Source of the DNA: JAJZNI01 sp035624785
Lineage (GTDB): Bacteria > Chloroflexota > Dormibacteria > Aeolococcales > Aeolococcaceae
Direction of reading: 5' to 3'
Assembly: GCA_035624785.1 (NCBI GenBank)
Contig: DASPQV010000043.1
Coordinates: 62,001-126,000 of the forward strand
DNA length: 64,000 nt
Shown one piece after another: positions 51,081-60,548 of this stretch (the stretch's first letter is position 1; every line of letters begins with the position of its first letter). Under the pieces are notes generated by a model, which worked only from the letters and a program-made list of their open reading frames with translations, had not been told where the DNA came from and ran no database searches. The translations under genes were made by a program, and so were the position numbers.

Positions 51081-52915
51081 TGCTGGGCCGCATCCCAACG
51101 CCCGGCCAGGCCCGGGAACGCCCCCTCCCGGCCCCGGGCCCCCGGCTCCGTCCAGTTGCCCACGACGACAGCGTCGCCTGCCGCGGATGTGGCCGGCGAT
51201 TCGTCCTGGAGCGCTATGAGCGGGCCCTGCGCGTCTGCCCCTGGTGCGGTCATCACGGCCGGGTGCCAGCCGCGGCGCGGGCTGCCCAGCTCGCCGACCC
51301 GGGGAGCCTGGAGCTCGTGCCGATGGACGCACCCTGCCGGGACCCTCTCGGTTTCGATGACGGCCGGCCCTACCCGGCCCAGGTCGGCGAGGCGCGAGAG
51401 AGAACCGGGCTCAGTGAGGCATTCCTGATCGCCAGGGCCAGCTTGGGGGGCGCGCCAGCCCTCCTCGCCTGCATGGACTTCGGGTTCCTGGGCGGGTCCC
51501 TGGGTTCGGCCGCCGGGGAGCTGTTCGCGCGCGGCTGCGAGATCGCGGTGGCCGAGCGGAGGTCCCTAGTCGTGGTGGCGTCCAGTGGGGGCGCCCGCAT
51601 GCAGGAGGGGATCGCGTCGCTGGTCCAGATGGCACGCTGCACCGCTGGGGTCAGCCTGATCTCGGAGGCGGGCCTCCCCCACCTGTCGATACTGGCCGAC
51701 CCCTGCTTCGGCGGGGTGACCGCGTCCTTCGCGGTGCAGGCGGACGTGATCCTCGCCGAGCCAGGGGCGCGCATCGGCTTCGCCGGTGGCCGGGTCATCG
51801 AGCAGGCCGCCGGGGAGGCGCTGCCCGAAGGCTTCCAGACCTCGGAGTTCCTGCTCAGCCACGGCATGGTGGACAGCGTGGTGGACCGTCGCGAATTGCG
51901 TCCCATGGTCGTCCGCCTGCTCCAGGCCCTCTCCGCCGGCCGGAAGCGCGGCAGCGGGCTGGGCTGGGGTGAGAAGGCGTTCGACCCGGGGGCCTCCGCC
52001 GCCGTCGACACGGTCGCCGCCCTGGTCGGCGTCGCCACCAACCGCGTGGACCGCCACGACGAGCCCGGGCAGACCGGCGGCGCGGTGTCGACCGCCGAGC
52101 GGGAGCGCCGGGCCTTCGCCGCCGTCGAGCTGGCCCGCCACCCGGGCCGGCCGAGAGCCCTGCAGCTCATGGACACCGTGTTCCGCGACTTCATCGAGCT
52201 GCGCGGGGACCGCCTCTTCGGCGATGACCGGGCGGTGGTGGGTGGTCCAGCTCGGCTGCGCGGATCGGGCGCGGCCGCCGACCAGGACGCCTGGGTGATG
52301 GTCATCGGCCAGGAGAAAGGCACCGATGCCGCCTCGCGAGCCATCCACAACTTCGGGATGCCGCATCCCGAGGGATACCGCAAGGCCATCCGGCTGATGC
52401 GGCTGGCCGAGAAGTTCGGGCTGCCCCTGATCTGCCTGATCGACACGCCCGCGGCGGCACCGGGTGTCGGGGCGGAGGAGCGGGGCCAGGCGTGGGCGAT
52501 CGCGGAGTCGCTGATGACCATGCTCCGGCTGCGAACCCCGGTGATCTCCTGCGTGCTCTCCGAGGGCGGTTCGGGAGGTGCCCTGGCCCTGGGCATCGCC
52601 GATTCGGTGCTGGCCCTGGAGAACGCCGTGTACTGCGTCGCCCCCCCCGAGACGGTGGCCGCGATCCTCTACCGGGACGCCGCCCAGAAGGCCCGAGCAG
52701 CCGCCGCCCAGAGGCCCGGGGTGCGCACCGCTCACGATCTGGGCCTGGTGGACGAGCTGGTCCCGGAGCCGTCGCCCGGAGCCCACGCCCACCCCGTGGT
52801 GGTGGCGGCGGCGCTGCGCGGCGCGCTGGCACGCCATCTGCATGCCCTCGACGGGGTCCCCGTCGCGGCGCTGCTGCGGCGCCGAGCCGAACGCTACCGC
52901 CGCGCCGGCGACTGA
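51080..52915 (+). CDS. accDA: acetyl-CoA carboxylase carboxyltransferase, beta-alpha fusion
   Basis: Transfers CO2 from carboxybiotin to acetyl-CoA, forming malonyl-CoA. The 611-residue polypeptide joins AccD (zinc ribbon CRGCGRRF...CPWCGHHG; LVVVASSGGARMQEGIASLV; DPCFGGVTASFAVQADVILA) to AccA (from about 330: RPRALQLMDTVFRDFIELRG, GDRLFGDDRAVVGG, CLIDTPAAAPGVGAEERGQA, SEGGSGGALALGIADSVLAL). Separate subunits are usual in E. coli; a fusion fixes 1:1 stoichiometry. TGATG overlap with fabH shows coupled translation. accB/accC are not in the window. The end overlaps the convergent GNAT gene by 22 nt. Confidence 0.95.
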   Translation: MLGRIPTPGQARERPLPAPGPRLRPVAHDDSVACRGCGRRFVLERYERALRVCPWCGHHGRVPAAARAAQLADPGSLELVPMDAPCRDPLGFDDGRPYPAQVGEARERTGLSEAFLIARASLGGAPALLACMDFGFLGGSLGSAAGELFARGCEIAVAERRSLVVVASSGGARMQEGIASLVQMARCTAGVSLISEAGLPHLSILADPCFGGVTASFAVQADVILAEPGARIGFAGGRVIEQAAGEALPEGFQTSEFLLSHGMVDSVVDRRELRPMVVRLLQALSAGRKRGSGLGWGEKAFDPGASAAVDTVAALVGVATNRVDRHDEPGQTGGAVSTAERERRAFAAVELARHPGRPRALQLMDTVFRDFIELRGDRLFGDDRAVVGGPARLRGSGAAADQDAWVMVIGQEKGTDAASRAIHNFGMPHPEGYRKAIRLMRLAEKFGLPLICLIDTPAAAPGVGAEERGQAWAIAESLMTMLRLRTPVISCVLSEGGSGGALALGIADSVLALENAVYCVAPPETVAAILYRDAAQKARAAAAQRPGVRTAHDLGLVDELVPEPSPGAHAHPVVVAAALRGALARHLHALDGVPVAALLRRRAERYRRAGD

Positions 52916-53538
52916 GGGCCGCCTTCAGCGGAGGCGCTCGGCTCAGCGCGGTCCTCAGCGGCGGCTCGAGGATCCGCGTTTGGCGCTCGCGGGCTGGCTG
53001 ACCGCGGTGACGGGGCGAGGTTTCGCAACCCGGCCGGCGCCAGCCGCTTCTCGAAGAAGACGGCCGCAAGACCAGCCACCTCCCCCCGACCGGTCTCGAC
53101 ATAGCCCTCGGCGCGGTAGAGAGCGATCGCCGCGGTCTGCCGCTCGGCGGTGTCGAGCACCAGCCTTGAGTAGCCGAGCCGGCGGGCTCGGGCCTCCAGA
53201 CGCCGCACCAGGCGACGCCCGATGCCGAGCCGCCAGAGGTCGGGGTGGACCCGCATCCGGGTGAGCCGCGCCGTGTCCCGATCACCGCGCCGGATCGCCC
53301 CCATCGCCACGAGGCGGCCTCCGAAGGTCCCGACCAGGAACTCGCCGCGGTCCTCCAGATAGACCTCGGGGATGCGGTCGAGGTCCTCGTCCCAGGTTCC
53401 GCTGCCCCCGTGGGCGCCGACCGAATTGAGAGCCAGGTCATGGAGCCGGCGCACCGCCGCGCGGTCCGAGGGCCGGTAGCGACGGAGTGCGACCGAGCCC
53501 GCAGACGGCGGCGCTGGAGGTGCGGTGGCAGGAGGCAT
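52894..53538 (-). CDS. GNAT-family N-acetyltransferase
   Basis: A 214-residue protein with a GNAT core: ALRRYRPSDRAAVRRLHDLA, LVGTFGGRLVAMGAIRR, the acetyl-CoA loop MRVHPDLWRLGIGRRLVRRL and LYRAEGYVETGRGEV. The C-terminal 45 residues are disordered and Ala/Pro/Arg-rich, and overlap the accDA end. Start may be ATG 53538 or 53562, the latter only 3 nt from the divergent HAD start. Substrate unknown. Confidence 0.85.
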   Translation of the reverse strand: MPPATAPPAPPSAGSVALRRYRPSDRAAVRRLHDLALNSVGAHGGSGTWDEDLDRIPEVYLEDRGEFLVGTFGGRLVAMGAIRRGDRDTARLTRMRVHPDLWRLGIGRRLVRRLEARARRLGYSRLVLDTAERQTAAIALYRAEGYVETGRGEVAGLAAVFFEKRLAPAGLRNLAPSPRSASPRAPNADPRAAAEDRAEPSASAEGGPQSPARR

Positions 53539-53551
53539 GGCGACCGACCTG

Positions 53552-53557
53552 TAGGAT
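53552..53557 (+). promoter_or_regulatory. -10 element, leaderless promoter
   Basis: TAGGAT, 7 nt, then ATG at 53565. Confidence 0.6.
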
Positions 53558-53564
53558 CGCACCC

Positions 53565-54314
53565 ATGCCAGCCGACCAGGCGCCGGAGCGGGGAGGGGAA
53601 TCGCCGCGGCACGTCATCTGGGACTGGAACGGCACGCTGCTGGACGACGCCGCCGCCGTCATCGAAGCCACGACCGCCGCCTTCGCCGAGGCCGGCATCG
53701 CACTGGCCATCACCGAGGCGACCTACCGCCGCCATTTCACCCGGCCGATCCCCCTCTTCTACGAGCGGCTGCTGGGCCGGGCCGTCGAGCCGGAGGAGTG
53801 GCTGCTCCTTGACCGAGGTTTCCACGCCCACTACGGCCGGCTCCAGGAGCGCTGCCGTCTGGCTCCAGGCGCCCGGGAGGTGCTCGCTGAGATCCGAGCC
53901 CGCGGCTGGACCCAGTCGGTCTGCTCCATGCTGCCCCACCAGTACCTGATGCCCGCCCTGGAGCGACACCGGATCCGCGGCTACTTCTCGCGCGTCGACG
54001 GGCTGCGAGGGGACGAGCGCGGCGGGGCGAAGCTGGCCCACCTGAACCTCCACCTGGAACGGCTCGCGGTGCGGCGGTCGAGCACGGTTCTGATCGGCGA
54101 CACGGTCGACGACGCCCTGGCGGCTCGGACCGCGGGCATCGCCTCCGTGCTGGTCGACGGGGGCGCCGGGCTCCACGACTCGGCGGCGATCGCAGCCGCC
54201 GGCGCCCCGGTGGCGGAGAGCCTGCCCGAGGCCCTGGCGCTGCTCACCTCGCAGTCCGCCTGGCCGGCAAACCAGAAGGCCACCTCCCCGGTGCTGGACT
54301 GGGCTGGAGGGTGA
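53565..54314 (+). CDS. HAD-family phosphatase (phosphoglycolate-phosphatase-like)
   Basis: A 249-residue haloacid-dehalogenase-fold hydrolase. Motif I is HVIWDWNGTLLDD (nucleophile and acid Asp), motif II is in QSVCSMLPHQYL, and motifs III/IV are KLAHLN and VLIGDTVDDALAARTAGI. An alpha-helical cap lies between residues 30 and 100. The DWNGTLxDD form resembles Gph-like enzymes. Start is set by a leaderless promoter; the following gene overlaps by 4 nt (GTGA). Confidence 0.88.
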   Translation: MPADQAPERGGESPRHVIWDWNGTLLDDAAAVIEATTAAFAEAGIALAITEATYRRHFTRPIPLFYERLLGRAVEPEEWLLLDRGFHAHYGRLQERCRLAPGAREVLAEIRARGWTQSVCSMLPHQYLMPALERHRIRGYFSRVDGLRGDERGGAKLAHLNLHLERLAVRRSSTVLIGDTVDDALAARTAGIASVLVDGGAGLHDSAAIAAAGAPVAESLPEALALLTSQSAWPANQKATSPVLDWAGG

Positions 54315-55258
54315 GCCGGCTGCCCGGCGTCGCCGACCTCGCCGCTCGCGCCACGGCAGTTCCGCTGGTCCGGATCCAGCCCATGCCGCTGCGCGACCGG
54401 TCGCCTGACCCCGGCATCTTCGGCCCCGGCTCGGTGACCTGGAAGGTGCTGCGCGAGCCGATCCTGGTGCTGGGTGGCGGCCGAGCCCTGCTCCTCCAGG
54501 TCGCCAATCCGCTGGTCGCCCAGGGCGCCATCGACCACAGCAGCTACCGGACCGACCCGTACGGGCGGCTGCTTCGCACCCTGGAATGGGTGGCGGTGTG
54601 CTCGTTCGGCACCACCATCGAGGCCCGCGCGATCTGCCGGAGCGTCAACCGCCTGCACGGGAGCGTGCGCGGCCGGCTTCCCCGACGCCACGCCACGGCG
54701 GAGCATCGCCCCCGCCGCGCCTACTCGGCCAGGGACCAGAGCCTTCTCACCTGGGTCCACGCCAGCTTCGTGGACACCATGCTGGTCACCCACGACGCCC
54801 TGGTGGGAGGGCTCGCCGACCGCGACCGCGACCGGTTCGTCCGCGAGTGGAACACCGTGGCCGCGCTCATGGGGGTGCCCGAGGGCGGCCGCTGGTCGAG
54901 CCGGGCGGACCTGGCCGGCTACATCGCCGCCGAGATCAGCTCGGGGCGGGTGACGCCGGGACGGGGATCCCGGGCGGTGGCCGAGACCGTGCTGGCGCCT
55001 CCGCTCCCCAGCATCCTGGCCCGGCCGGCATGGCGGCTCCTCGCCTTCACCACCGTCGGGCTCCTTCCCGACCAGCTCCGCCGCGACTACGGGATCTTCT
55101 GGACGCCGGCCCATGACGCCGCCCACCATGGTCTCTGCGCCGGGATGCGCGCTGTCCATGCCAGCCTCCCGCGACGCCTGAGGGTGTCCCCGACCCACGA
55201 CTGGGCGGCGCGCCGGGTGGGCGCGCCGGCGGCCGCGCAGAGGCGGCGCGCGGCCTGA
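54311..55258 (+). CDS. oxygenase MpaB family (DUF2236) protein
   Basis: A 315-residue helical protein of the MpaB/latex-clearing-protein-like family: FGPGSVTWKVLREPILVLGG, GRALLLQVANPLVAQGAIDH, SSYRTDPYGRLLRTLEWVA and SLLTWVHASFVDTMLVTHDA, ending DYGIFWTPAHDAAH. Family members can bind haem b and oxygenate hydrophobic substrates, but for most, including this one, the reaction is unknown. It is coupled to the HAD gene by a GTGA overlap. Confidence 0.82.
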   Translation: MSRLPGVADLAARATAVPLVRIQPMPLRDRSPDPGIFGPGSVTWKVLREPILVLGGGRALLLQVANPLVAQGAIDHSSYRTDPYGRLLRTLEWVAVCSFGTTIEARAICRSVNRLHGSVRGRLPRRHATAEHRPRRAYSARDQSLLTWVHASFVDTMLVTHDALVGGLADRDRDRFVREWNTVAALMGVPEGGRWSSRADLAGYIAAEISSGRVTPGRGSRAVAETVLAPPLPSILARPAWRLLAFTTVGLLPDQLRRDYGIFWTPAHDAAHHGLCAGMRAVHASLPRRLRVSPTHDWAARRVGAPAAAQRRRAA

Positions 55259-55343
55259 GCCCGCCCCCGCCGGGGCCCCGTCGGGCGTTGACCCGCACGG
55301 GCGTTCCCTGGTACCGTCTTCGCGAACTGACGTTCGTGGAACG

Positions 55344-56501
55344 ATGACCTTCCGCATCCTGCACCTCGCCGACCTGCACCTGGAGCGCTCCTTCGCGCAG
55401 ATGGGGTGCCAGGGGGAGATGGCCAGGCGCCGGCGTCAGGGGCTACGGGAGGCCATGCGCCGGGCCGGAGAGGCGGCACGGCAGGCCGGTTGCGAGGCGA
55501 TCACCATCGCCGGGGACCTCTTCGAACACGAGCGGAGCGGCGCCGAGACCGGGCAGTTCCTGGTCGAGACCTTCGAGAGCTGGGCCCCAATCCGCGTGCT
55601 CCTGGCGCCGGGGAACCACGACCCCCTGGTCCCGGGGAGCCCGTACCTCTGCAGCCCGTGGCCGGCCAACGTCCATCTCTTCCGGCGCAACCACCTCGAG
55701 CCCGTGCCGCTTGACGACGGGCTCACCATCTGGGGGCTCGGCCACCAGGAGCCGGCCTGGACCGGTGACCCACTCGGAGGCGAGCGCGCCTCGCCGGGCG
55801 GCGAAACAGGGGTGCACATCGCCCTTTTCCACGGAGCCGAGCTGGGCAGCCGGCCGGCCGACAAGGCCATCCACGGTCCGTTCACCGCCTCGGAGATCCG
55901 CTCCCGCGGCTTTTCCCTTGCCCTCTGCGGGCACTACCACGGTCGCCGCATCGACCTGCGGGCCGGGCTGGTCTACCCGGGCAGCCCCGAGCCCCTCGGC
56001 TTCGACGAGAGCGGCCCTCGCGGCCCGGTGCTGGTGGAGGTCGAGGCCTCGGGAGAGATCCGCTGCACCGGCCTGGACACCAACCGCTGGCACGCGGACA
56101 CGGTCACCTGCCGTCTGGATGGCGTGAGCAACCTCACGGCGGCCATCGACCGGGTCAGCGCCGAGGTCCTGGCGGCCACTGCGGGCCTCCCCCTGGAACG
56201 GACCACGCTCCGCGTCGACCTGGTCGGTGCGGTTCCTCCCAGCGTGGCCATCGACCTCTTCGACTGGGAGGGCGCGGTGCGGGACACCACCGGCGTGGGC
56301 GCCGTCCGCATCCGTGACCAGACCACTCCCGCGCTCGACCTCGAGGCGCTCGCTGGCGAGGCGACCACCCGCGGAGCATTCGCCCGCATCGCAACGTCGG
56401 CGCTGGCGGCGGGGAGCGACGCGGAGGAGAGATCGGTGCTGCGCGACGCTCTCCGCTACGGGCTCGAGGCGTTCTCGGGCAGCGAGGTGGGCCTCCGGTG
56501 A
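55344..56501 (+). CDS. SbcD/Mre11-like metallophosphoesterase (YhaO type)
   Basis: A 385-residue nuclease-type phosphoesterase. Metal-binding motifs: ILHLADLHLE, ITIAGDLFEHE, LLAPGNHDP, IALFHGAELG and LCGHYHGRRIDL. The C-terminal capping region (250-385) is typical of YhaO rather than SbcD. It probably cuts DNA ends or hairpins with the ATPase encoded next, overlapping by 4 nt (GTGA). TACCGT at about 55312 is a weak -10. Confidence 0.88.
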   Translation: MTFRILHLADLHLERSFAQMGCQGEMARRRRQGLREAMRRAGEAARQAGCEAITIAGDLFEHERSGAETGQFLVETFESWAPIRVLLAPGNHDPLVPGSPYLCSPWPANVHLFRRNHLEPVPLDDGLTIWGLGHQEPAWTGDPLGGERASPGGETGVHIALFHGAELGSRPADKAIHGPFTASEIRSRGFSLALCGHYHGRRIDLRAGLVYPGSPEPLGFDESGPRGPVLVEVEASGEIRCTGLDTNRWHADTVTCRLDGVSNLTAAIDRVSAEVLAATAGLPLERTTLRVDLVGAVPPSVAIDLFDWEGAVRDTTGVGAVRIRDQTTPALDLEALAGEATTRGAFARIATSALAAGSDAEERSVLRDALRYGLEAFSGSEVGLR

Positions 56502-59335
56502 GGCTGGAGCGGCTCGAGGTCAGCGGGTTCGGGGGACTCCAGCGGCGGCGCTTCGATTTCGCCGAGCGTGTGACCGTGGTGCTGGGACCCAACGAGTCCG
56601 GAAAGTCGACCCTCCACCGGGCCATCCGGGCGGCGCTCTACGGGCTGGAGGCAGGCAGTCCCGGCCACCCTCGCGACCGGAGCGAGTGGGCCCGCTGGTC
56701 GCCCTGGACCGGCGGCCGTTACGGCCTGGCCCTCACCTACCGTCTCGATTCCGGTCGCCGCTTCCGGGTGGCCCAGAGCTTCGACCGCGGGAAGATCGAG
56801 GCCCAGGTTCACGAGCTGGGAGGCGCCGACGTTACCCAGAGCTTCCGGTTCGGCAGGTTGGTCAGCCCCGGGCAGGTGCACCTGGGTGTCGACGAGGCGG
56901 TCTTCTGTGCCGCGGGATGGGTGGGCGAGGAGAGCCTGAGGCTCTCATCCCCGGACGGACCGTCGATCCAGGCCGGCCGGCTGCGGGAGGCTCTGGAGAG
57001 GCTCGCCGACAGCGGGCCGGAGGGGAGCACGGCAGCCCAGGCGCTGGAGCGGCTTCGGGACGGGCTGCGCCGGGTGGGCTCCGAGCGACGCGGTGGCACC
57101 CCGCTCGGGGTGGCCACGGCCCAGGCGCGGCGGCTGGAGGCCGAAATCGCCTCGGCACGGCGGCGGCTCGAGGCATTCGCGGCTGACGAGGAGCGGCTGC
57201 GCGCCCTGGAGACGGCTGCTACGTCCGCGGCCTCGGCCGCCCTGGAGGCGCAGCGCCTCTGGCTGGCGGGACGGATCGCCCAGCTCGACCAGCAGGTCCG
57301 CGAGGCCGCCGAGGCTGGTGAAGAGATTGCCGCCCTCACGGCTGCGCTAGACCGGGAGGCGGCCCACGCGGGATTCCCGGCGGATGAGGAGGCAGCCGTC
57401 ATCACCCTGGGGGGCGAGCTGCACCAGGCCGAGGGGATCGCCGCCGACGCCGAGAGACGATGGGCGGACGCTCAGGGGATGCTCGCGGCTGTCCGCCGGC
57501 GCCGCGCTGAGGTGGCGGCGGGCCTGCGAGCTCTGCCCTCCGGGATGCCCCCCGAGGTCGACATCAACGCGAGGGCGGAGGAGCTGCGCCGCCGGCTCGC
57601 CGTCGCGGCGGCTGTCAGCGAGCGCACCGAGGAGCTGGCCGCTGCCGCGACCCGGGACCGGGCGCTGCGCCGGGAGATGGCTGGGACCGGCCTAGGGGCG
57701 GTGCCCGGCTCGGATCTCGAGACGGTGGTGCCGCTGATCAGGACCGTCCGCTTCGGACGAATCATCCGCCGGGCTCTCCTCGGGGTCGCCGGTGTCGCGT
57801 GTCTGGCTGGCGCCAGCGGGGCGGCGGCGGCGTGGGCCGCGGGGCGAGCCCCTCTGGCGGCCGCCGTCGGCATCGGCCTCGCCGCTGCCCTGACCGCCAT
57901 CGCCGTCCTGGGTTGGTTCACCTCGCGAGCCCCGATCCGGGCCCGGCGGGCCCTGGCGAGCCTTCTCCCCGGCGCCGACCTTGAGGGCGACGGGTTGAAT
58001 CGGCTGGTCGAGGCTCTGCCGGCGGCGACCCGCATCCACCGGGAGCGTGAGCAGCGAGCCGGAGCGCTCGACGCCGGCCGAGCGGAGCTGGATCAGGCCA
58101 GGGCGGAGCTCGAGGTCGTCGTCGACGGGTGCTGCGCCCTGGCCGCCGAGTGCGGGGCCCGAGCAGCGGCGAGGCCGCCACGGGGGTCGAGCGTGCTCGC
58201 CCTGGCTGCCGGCGCCACCAGGGCGCTGGACGGCGTCGATGACCTCGCTCGCCAGGCGGCGCGCCGCGGGGAGCTCGAGGTCGAGGATTCCCGCCTCGGC
58301 GCCGAGGAGCACCAGCTCGCCGACCTGGGAGCGGAGGCAGGCCGGCGCCGGGAGGTGGCGGCCAGCGTCGAGGGCCGCATCCGGAGCATCACCGGGGCCG
58401 CCGGAATCGACGGGTCGCTCCCCCCGCTGGCGGCGGTGGCCGCCTTCCGAGATGCCTGCGAGCGCCGCCGGGAGCATGACCGTCTGGCGTCCCGCCTCGC
58501 CGAGGTCCGCCGTCACCACGACCCCGGCTCGCACCCGGAGGCGGCGGCCCAGCGCCGGGAAGACCTGATCAGCGAGCTGCGCCGGCGAAGTGGCGATCCC
58601 GGCCTGGTGACCGCCGGACCGCCGCCGGACGCAGATCAGCTGGCCGAGCTGGAGCGAGCCGCGGTGTCGGCGCAGAATCGGGCGGGAGCGGCACTCTCGG
58701 CCAGCGAGGTGCTTCGAGCTCGGCTCGAGGGCATGACCGGCGGGCTGCCATCCCTCGCGGACCTGGAGGACGACCGGCTGGCGGTTGCGGCGGCACGCGA
58801 CCGAGCCCTGCATCAGCAGGCCGCCTTGCAGCGTGCCATCGAGATGATCGAGGCAGCCAGCCGGGAGGTGCACGGCCGGCTGGCGCCGCGGCTTGCCGAA
58901 TCGGTGTCGACGCGGGTCTCCCGGCTGACCTCGGAGCGGTACACGCAGGTGAACGTCGACACCGAGCATTTCGCGGTTGCGCTCGCCGGTCCCGACCGGG
59001 ACCAGCTGGTGGCGCTGGAGCTGCTGTCCCACGGCACTCGGGACCAGGTGGCCCTGCTGCTACGCCTCGCCCTCTGCGAGCTGCTCGGCGGCTCGGGAGA
59101 GTCCCTGCCCCTGCTCCTCGACGAACCGCTCGCCTCTTCGGATCCGTCGCGGCGCCTCGCGCTCAGCAAGTTCCTGTCTCACTTGGCGACAACCAACCAG
59201 CTGGTGCTGACCACCAGCGATCCCCAGCTGGCAGCGGCATTGAGCGCGGAGGACGGGTCGGGCGGTGCGGCCGTGCTCGACCTCGAGAGCGGGGTGAGCA
59301 TGGCCGACGCGAGCTTGGCGGCCCCTGAGCCCTGA
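56498..59335 (+). CDS. SbcC/Rad50-like ATPase with central membrane segments (YhaN type)
   Basis: A 945-residue SMC-like ATPase partner of the phosphoesterase. Walker A is VVLGPNESGKSTLHRAI near residues 27-43; long coiled coils (180-330, 500-800) are Ala/Glu/Arg-rich; Walker B is LPLLLDEPLASSDPSRRL near 870. Unlike Rad50, residues about 425-475 hold two hydrophobic segments (LLGVAGVACLAGASGAAAAW; LAAAVGIGLAAALTAIAVLG), as in Bacillus YhaN, and no CxxC zinc hook is seen. The pair probably acts on DNA near the membrane. Precise role unknown. Confidence 0.88.
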   Translation: MRLERLEVSGFGGLQRRRFDFAERVTVVLGPNESGKSTLHRAIRAALYGLEAGSPGHPRDRSEWARWSPWTGGRYGLALTYRLDSGRRFRVAQSFDRGKIEAQVHELGGADVTQSFRFGRLVSPGQVHLGVDEAVFCAAGWVGEESLRLSSPDGPSIQAGRLREALERLADSGPEGSTAAQALERLRDGLRRVGSERRGGTPLGVATAQARRLEAEIASARRRLEAFAADEERLRALETAATSAASAALEAQRLWLAGRIAQLDQQVREAAEAGEEIAALTAALDREAAHAGFPADEEAAVITLGGELHQAEGIAADAERRWADAQGMLAAVRRRRAEVAAGLRALPSGMPPEVDINARAEELRRRLAVAAAVSERTEELAAAATRDRALRREMAGTGLGAVPGSDLETVVPLIRTVRFGRIIRRALLGVAGVACLAGASGAAAAWAAGRAPLAAAVGIGLAAALTAIAVLGWFTSRAPIRARRALASLLPGADLEGDGLNRLVEALPAATRIHREREQRAGALDAGRAELDQARAELEVVVDGCCALAAECGARAAARPPRGSSVLALAAGATRALDGVDDLARQAARRGELEVEDSRLGAEEHQLADLGAEAGRRREVAASVEGRIRSITGAAGIDGSLPPLAAVAAFRDACERRREHDRLASRLAEVRRHHDPGSHPEAAAQRREDLISELRRRSGDPGLVTAGPPPDADQLAELERAAVSAQNRAGAALSASEVLRARLEGMTGGLPSLADLEDDRLAVAAARDRALHQQAALQRAIEMIEAASREVHGRLAPRLAESVSTRVSRLTSERYTQVNVDTEHFAVALAGPDRDQLVALELLSHGTRDQVALLLRLALCELLGGSGESLPLLLDEPLASSDPSRRLALSKFLSHLATTNQLVLTTSDPQLAAALSAEDGSGGAAVLDLESGVSMADASLAAPEP

Positions 59336-59342
59336 CCCGCCT

Positions 59343-60548
59343 CTAGAGCATCGCCGCCATCCGGGCCAACCCCTCGAGGTCGCTGATCCGCTCCGGGATG
59401 AGTGGCAGCTGGACATGCGGGCAACGGGTCAGACGCTCCAGCCTGGGCAGCTGCCGGGCGTCCCGGCGGGCGAGCTCGGAGAGCAGGCTGAAGCTGCCGG
59501 CCAGCCCGAAAAGCGAGGCCGCGTCGACCGGGGCATCGAGGGCCCGCGCCAGCCGGGCTGCGGAGCCGTGGTTCTCGATCAGTGCCTGGGCCGCCTGTAT
59601 GGCGCTCTCTTCGAGGAGGAAACCGGGAAGAACCCGGTTGACCACCACGGCGCGGAGGGGCATCGAGAACTCCTCGAGCTTGGACACGAAGTACCCGGCC
59701 TCGGCGAACGCCGGCGGTTCCAGGGTCGTGACCACAACGAAACCCACCCGGGAGCTGCGCAGCAGCCGGCTGACGGCTCGGGCCCGCTCCTGGACGCCGC
59801 CGTACAGCGTCTGCAGATCGTTGACGAAGTCGCCCAGCTCCCCGAGCACGTCGCTGCCGAGGAGCCGGTCCGCGATGCGGAGCAGGGGCGAGGCCGCGAG
59901 GTTCATGGCCCGGAAGCCGAAGCGCGAAGGGCGAGCCAGCCAGGTGAGCAGCCGCGCTCCCACGTAGTCGGAGATGCGGGTCGGGGCTTCGAGGAGGTCG
60001 AGGGCGTTGCGGGAGGGGGGTGTGTCGATGACCAGGCAGTCGTACTCACCGGACGCGTGCAGCTCGTACAGCGCCTCCATAGCCATGTATTCGTGGCTGC
60101 CCACGAAGGCGTCGCTGATCCCCTGGTAGAAGCGGTTGTCCAGGATCCTTCGAGCCACCTGGCGGTTCGGCGCGTACCTCTCCACCATCCGGTCCCAGGC
60201 CGACTTCTGGTCGAGCATGGCGGCGGCCAGCTCGCCTCGAAGCTGGAGGCCAGCCCGACGGAGCTGGGCGGCCGGCACCGGGACCGGATCGGAGCCGATG
60301 CGGGTCATGCCCAGCGCCGTCGCCAGCCGGCGCGCCGGGTCGATGGTGAGCACCAGAACGCGCTTGGGATAGACGGTGGCGATGGCCGCAGCCAGAGCAG
60401 CGCTGACCGTGGTCTTGCCGACCCCTCCGCTGCCGCAGCAGACGACCACCTGGAGCTTGCCCAGAAGCGCGGCCAGGCTGTCGGGGCGAGGCCCCGCGGC
60501 CGGGGCGCCAACAGCATCGGCGGCGCTGGCCACCACCGACCTGGTCAT
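59343..60548 (-). CDS. ArsA/Get3-like ATPase, second gene of a pair
   Basis: A 401-residue P-loop ATPase: VVVCCGSGGVGKTTVSAALA (deviant Walker A with signature Lys), LVLTIDPARRLATALGM, and DCLVIDTPPSRNALDLL. It follows ArsA-type ATPases of actinobacterial two-gene sets; the mycobacterial pair (Rv3679/Rv3680) forms a Get3-like complex. No ArsB or arsenic genes are nearby, so a protein-targeting or envelope role is more likely than arsenite export. Its ATG overlaps the upstream stop. Confidence 0.88.
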   Translation of the reverse strand: MTRSVVASAADAVGAPAAGPRPDSLAALLGKLQVVVCCGSGGVGKTTVSAALAAAIATVYPKRVLVLTIDPARRLATALGMTRIGSDPVPVPAAQLRRAGLQLRGELAAAMLDQKSAWDRMVERYAPNRQVARRILDNRFYQGISDAFVGSHEYMAMEALYELHASGEYDCLVIDTPPSRNALDLLEAPTRISDYVGARLLTWLARPSRFGFRAMNLAASPLLRIADRLLGSDVLGELGDFVNDLQTLYGGVQERARAVSRLLRSSRVGFVVVTTLEPPAFAEAGYFVSKLEEFSMPLRAVVVNRVLPGFLLEESAIQAAQALIENHGSAARLARALDAPVDAASLFGLAGSFSLLSELARRDARQLPRLERLTRCPHVQLPLIPERISDLEGLARMAAML

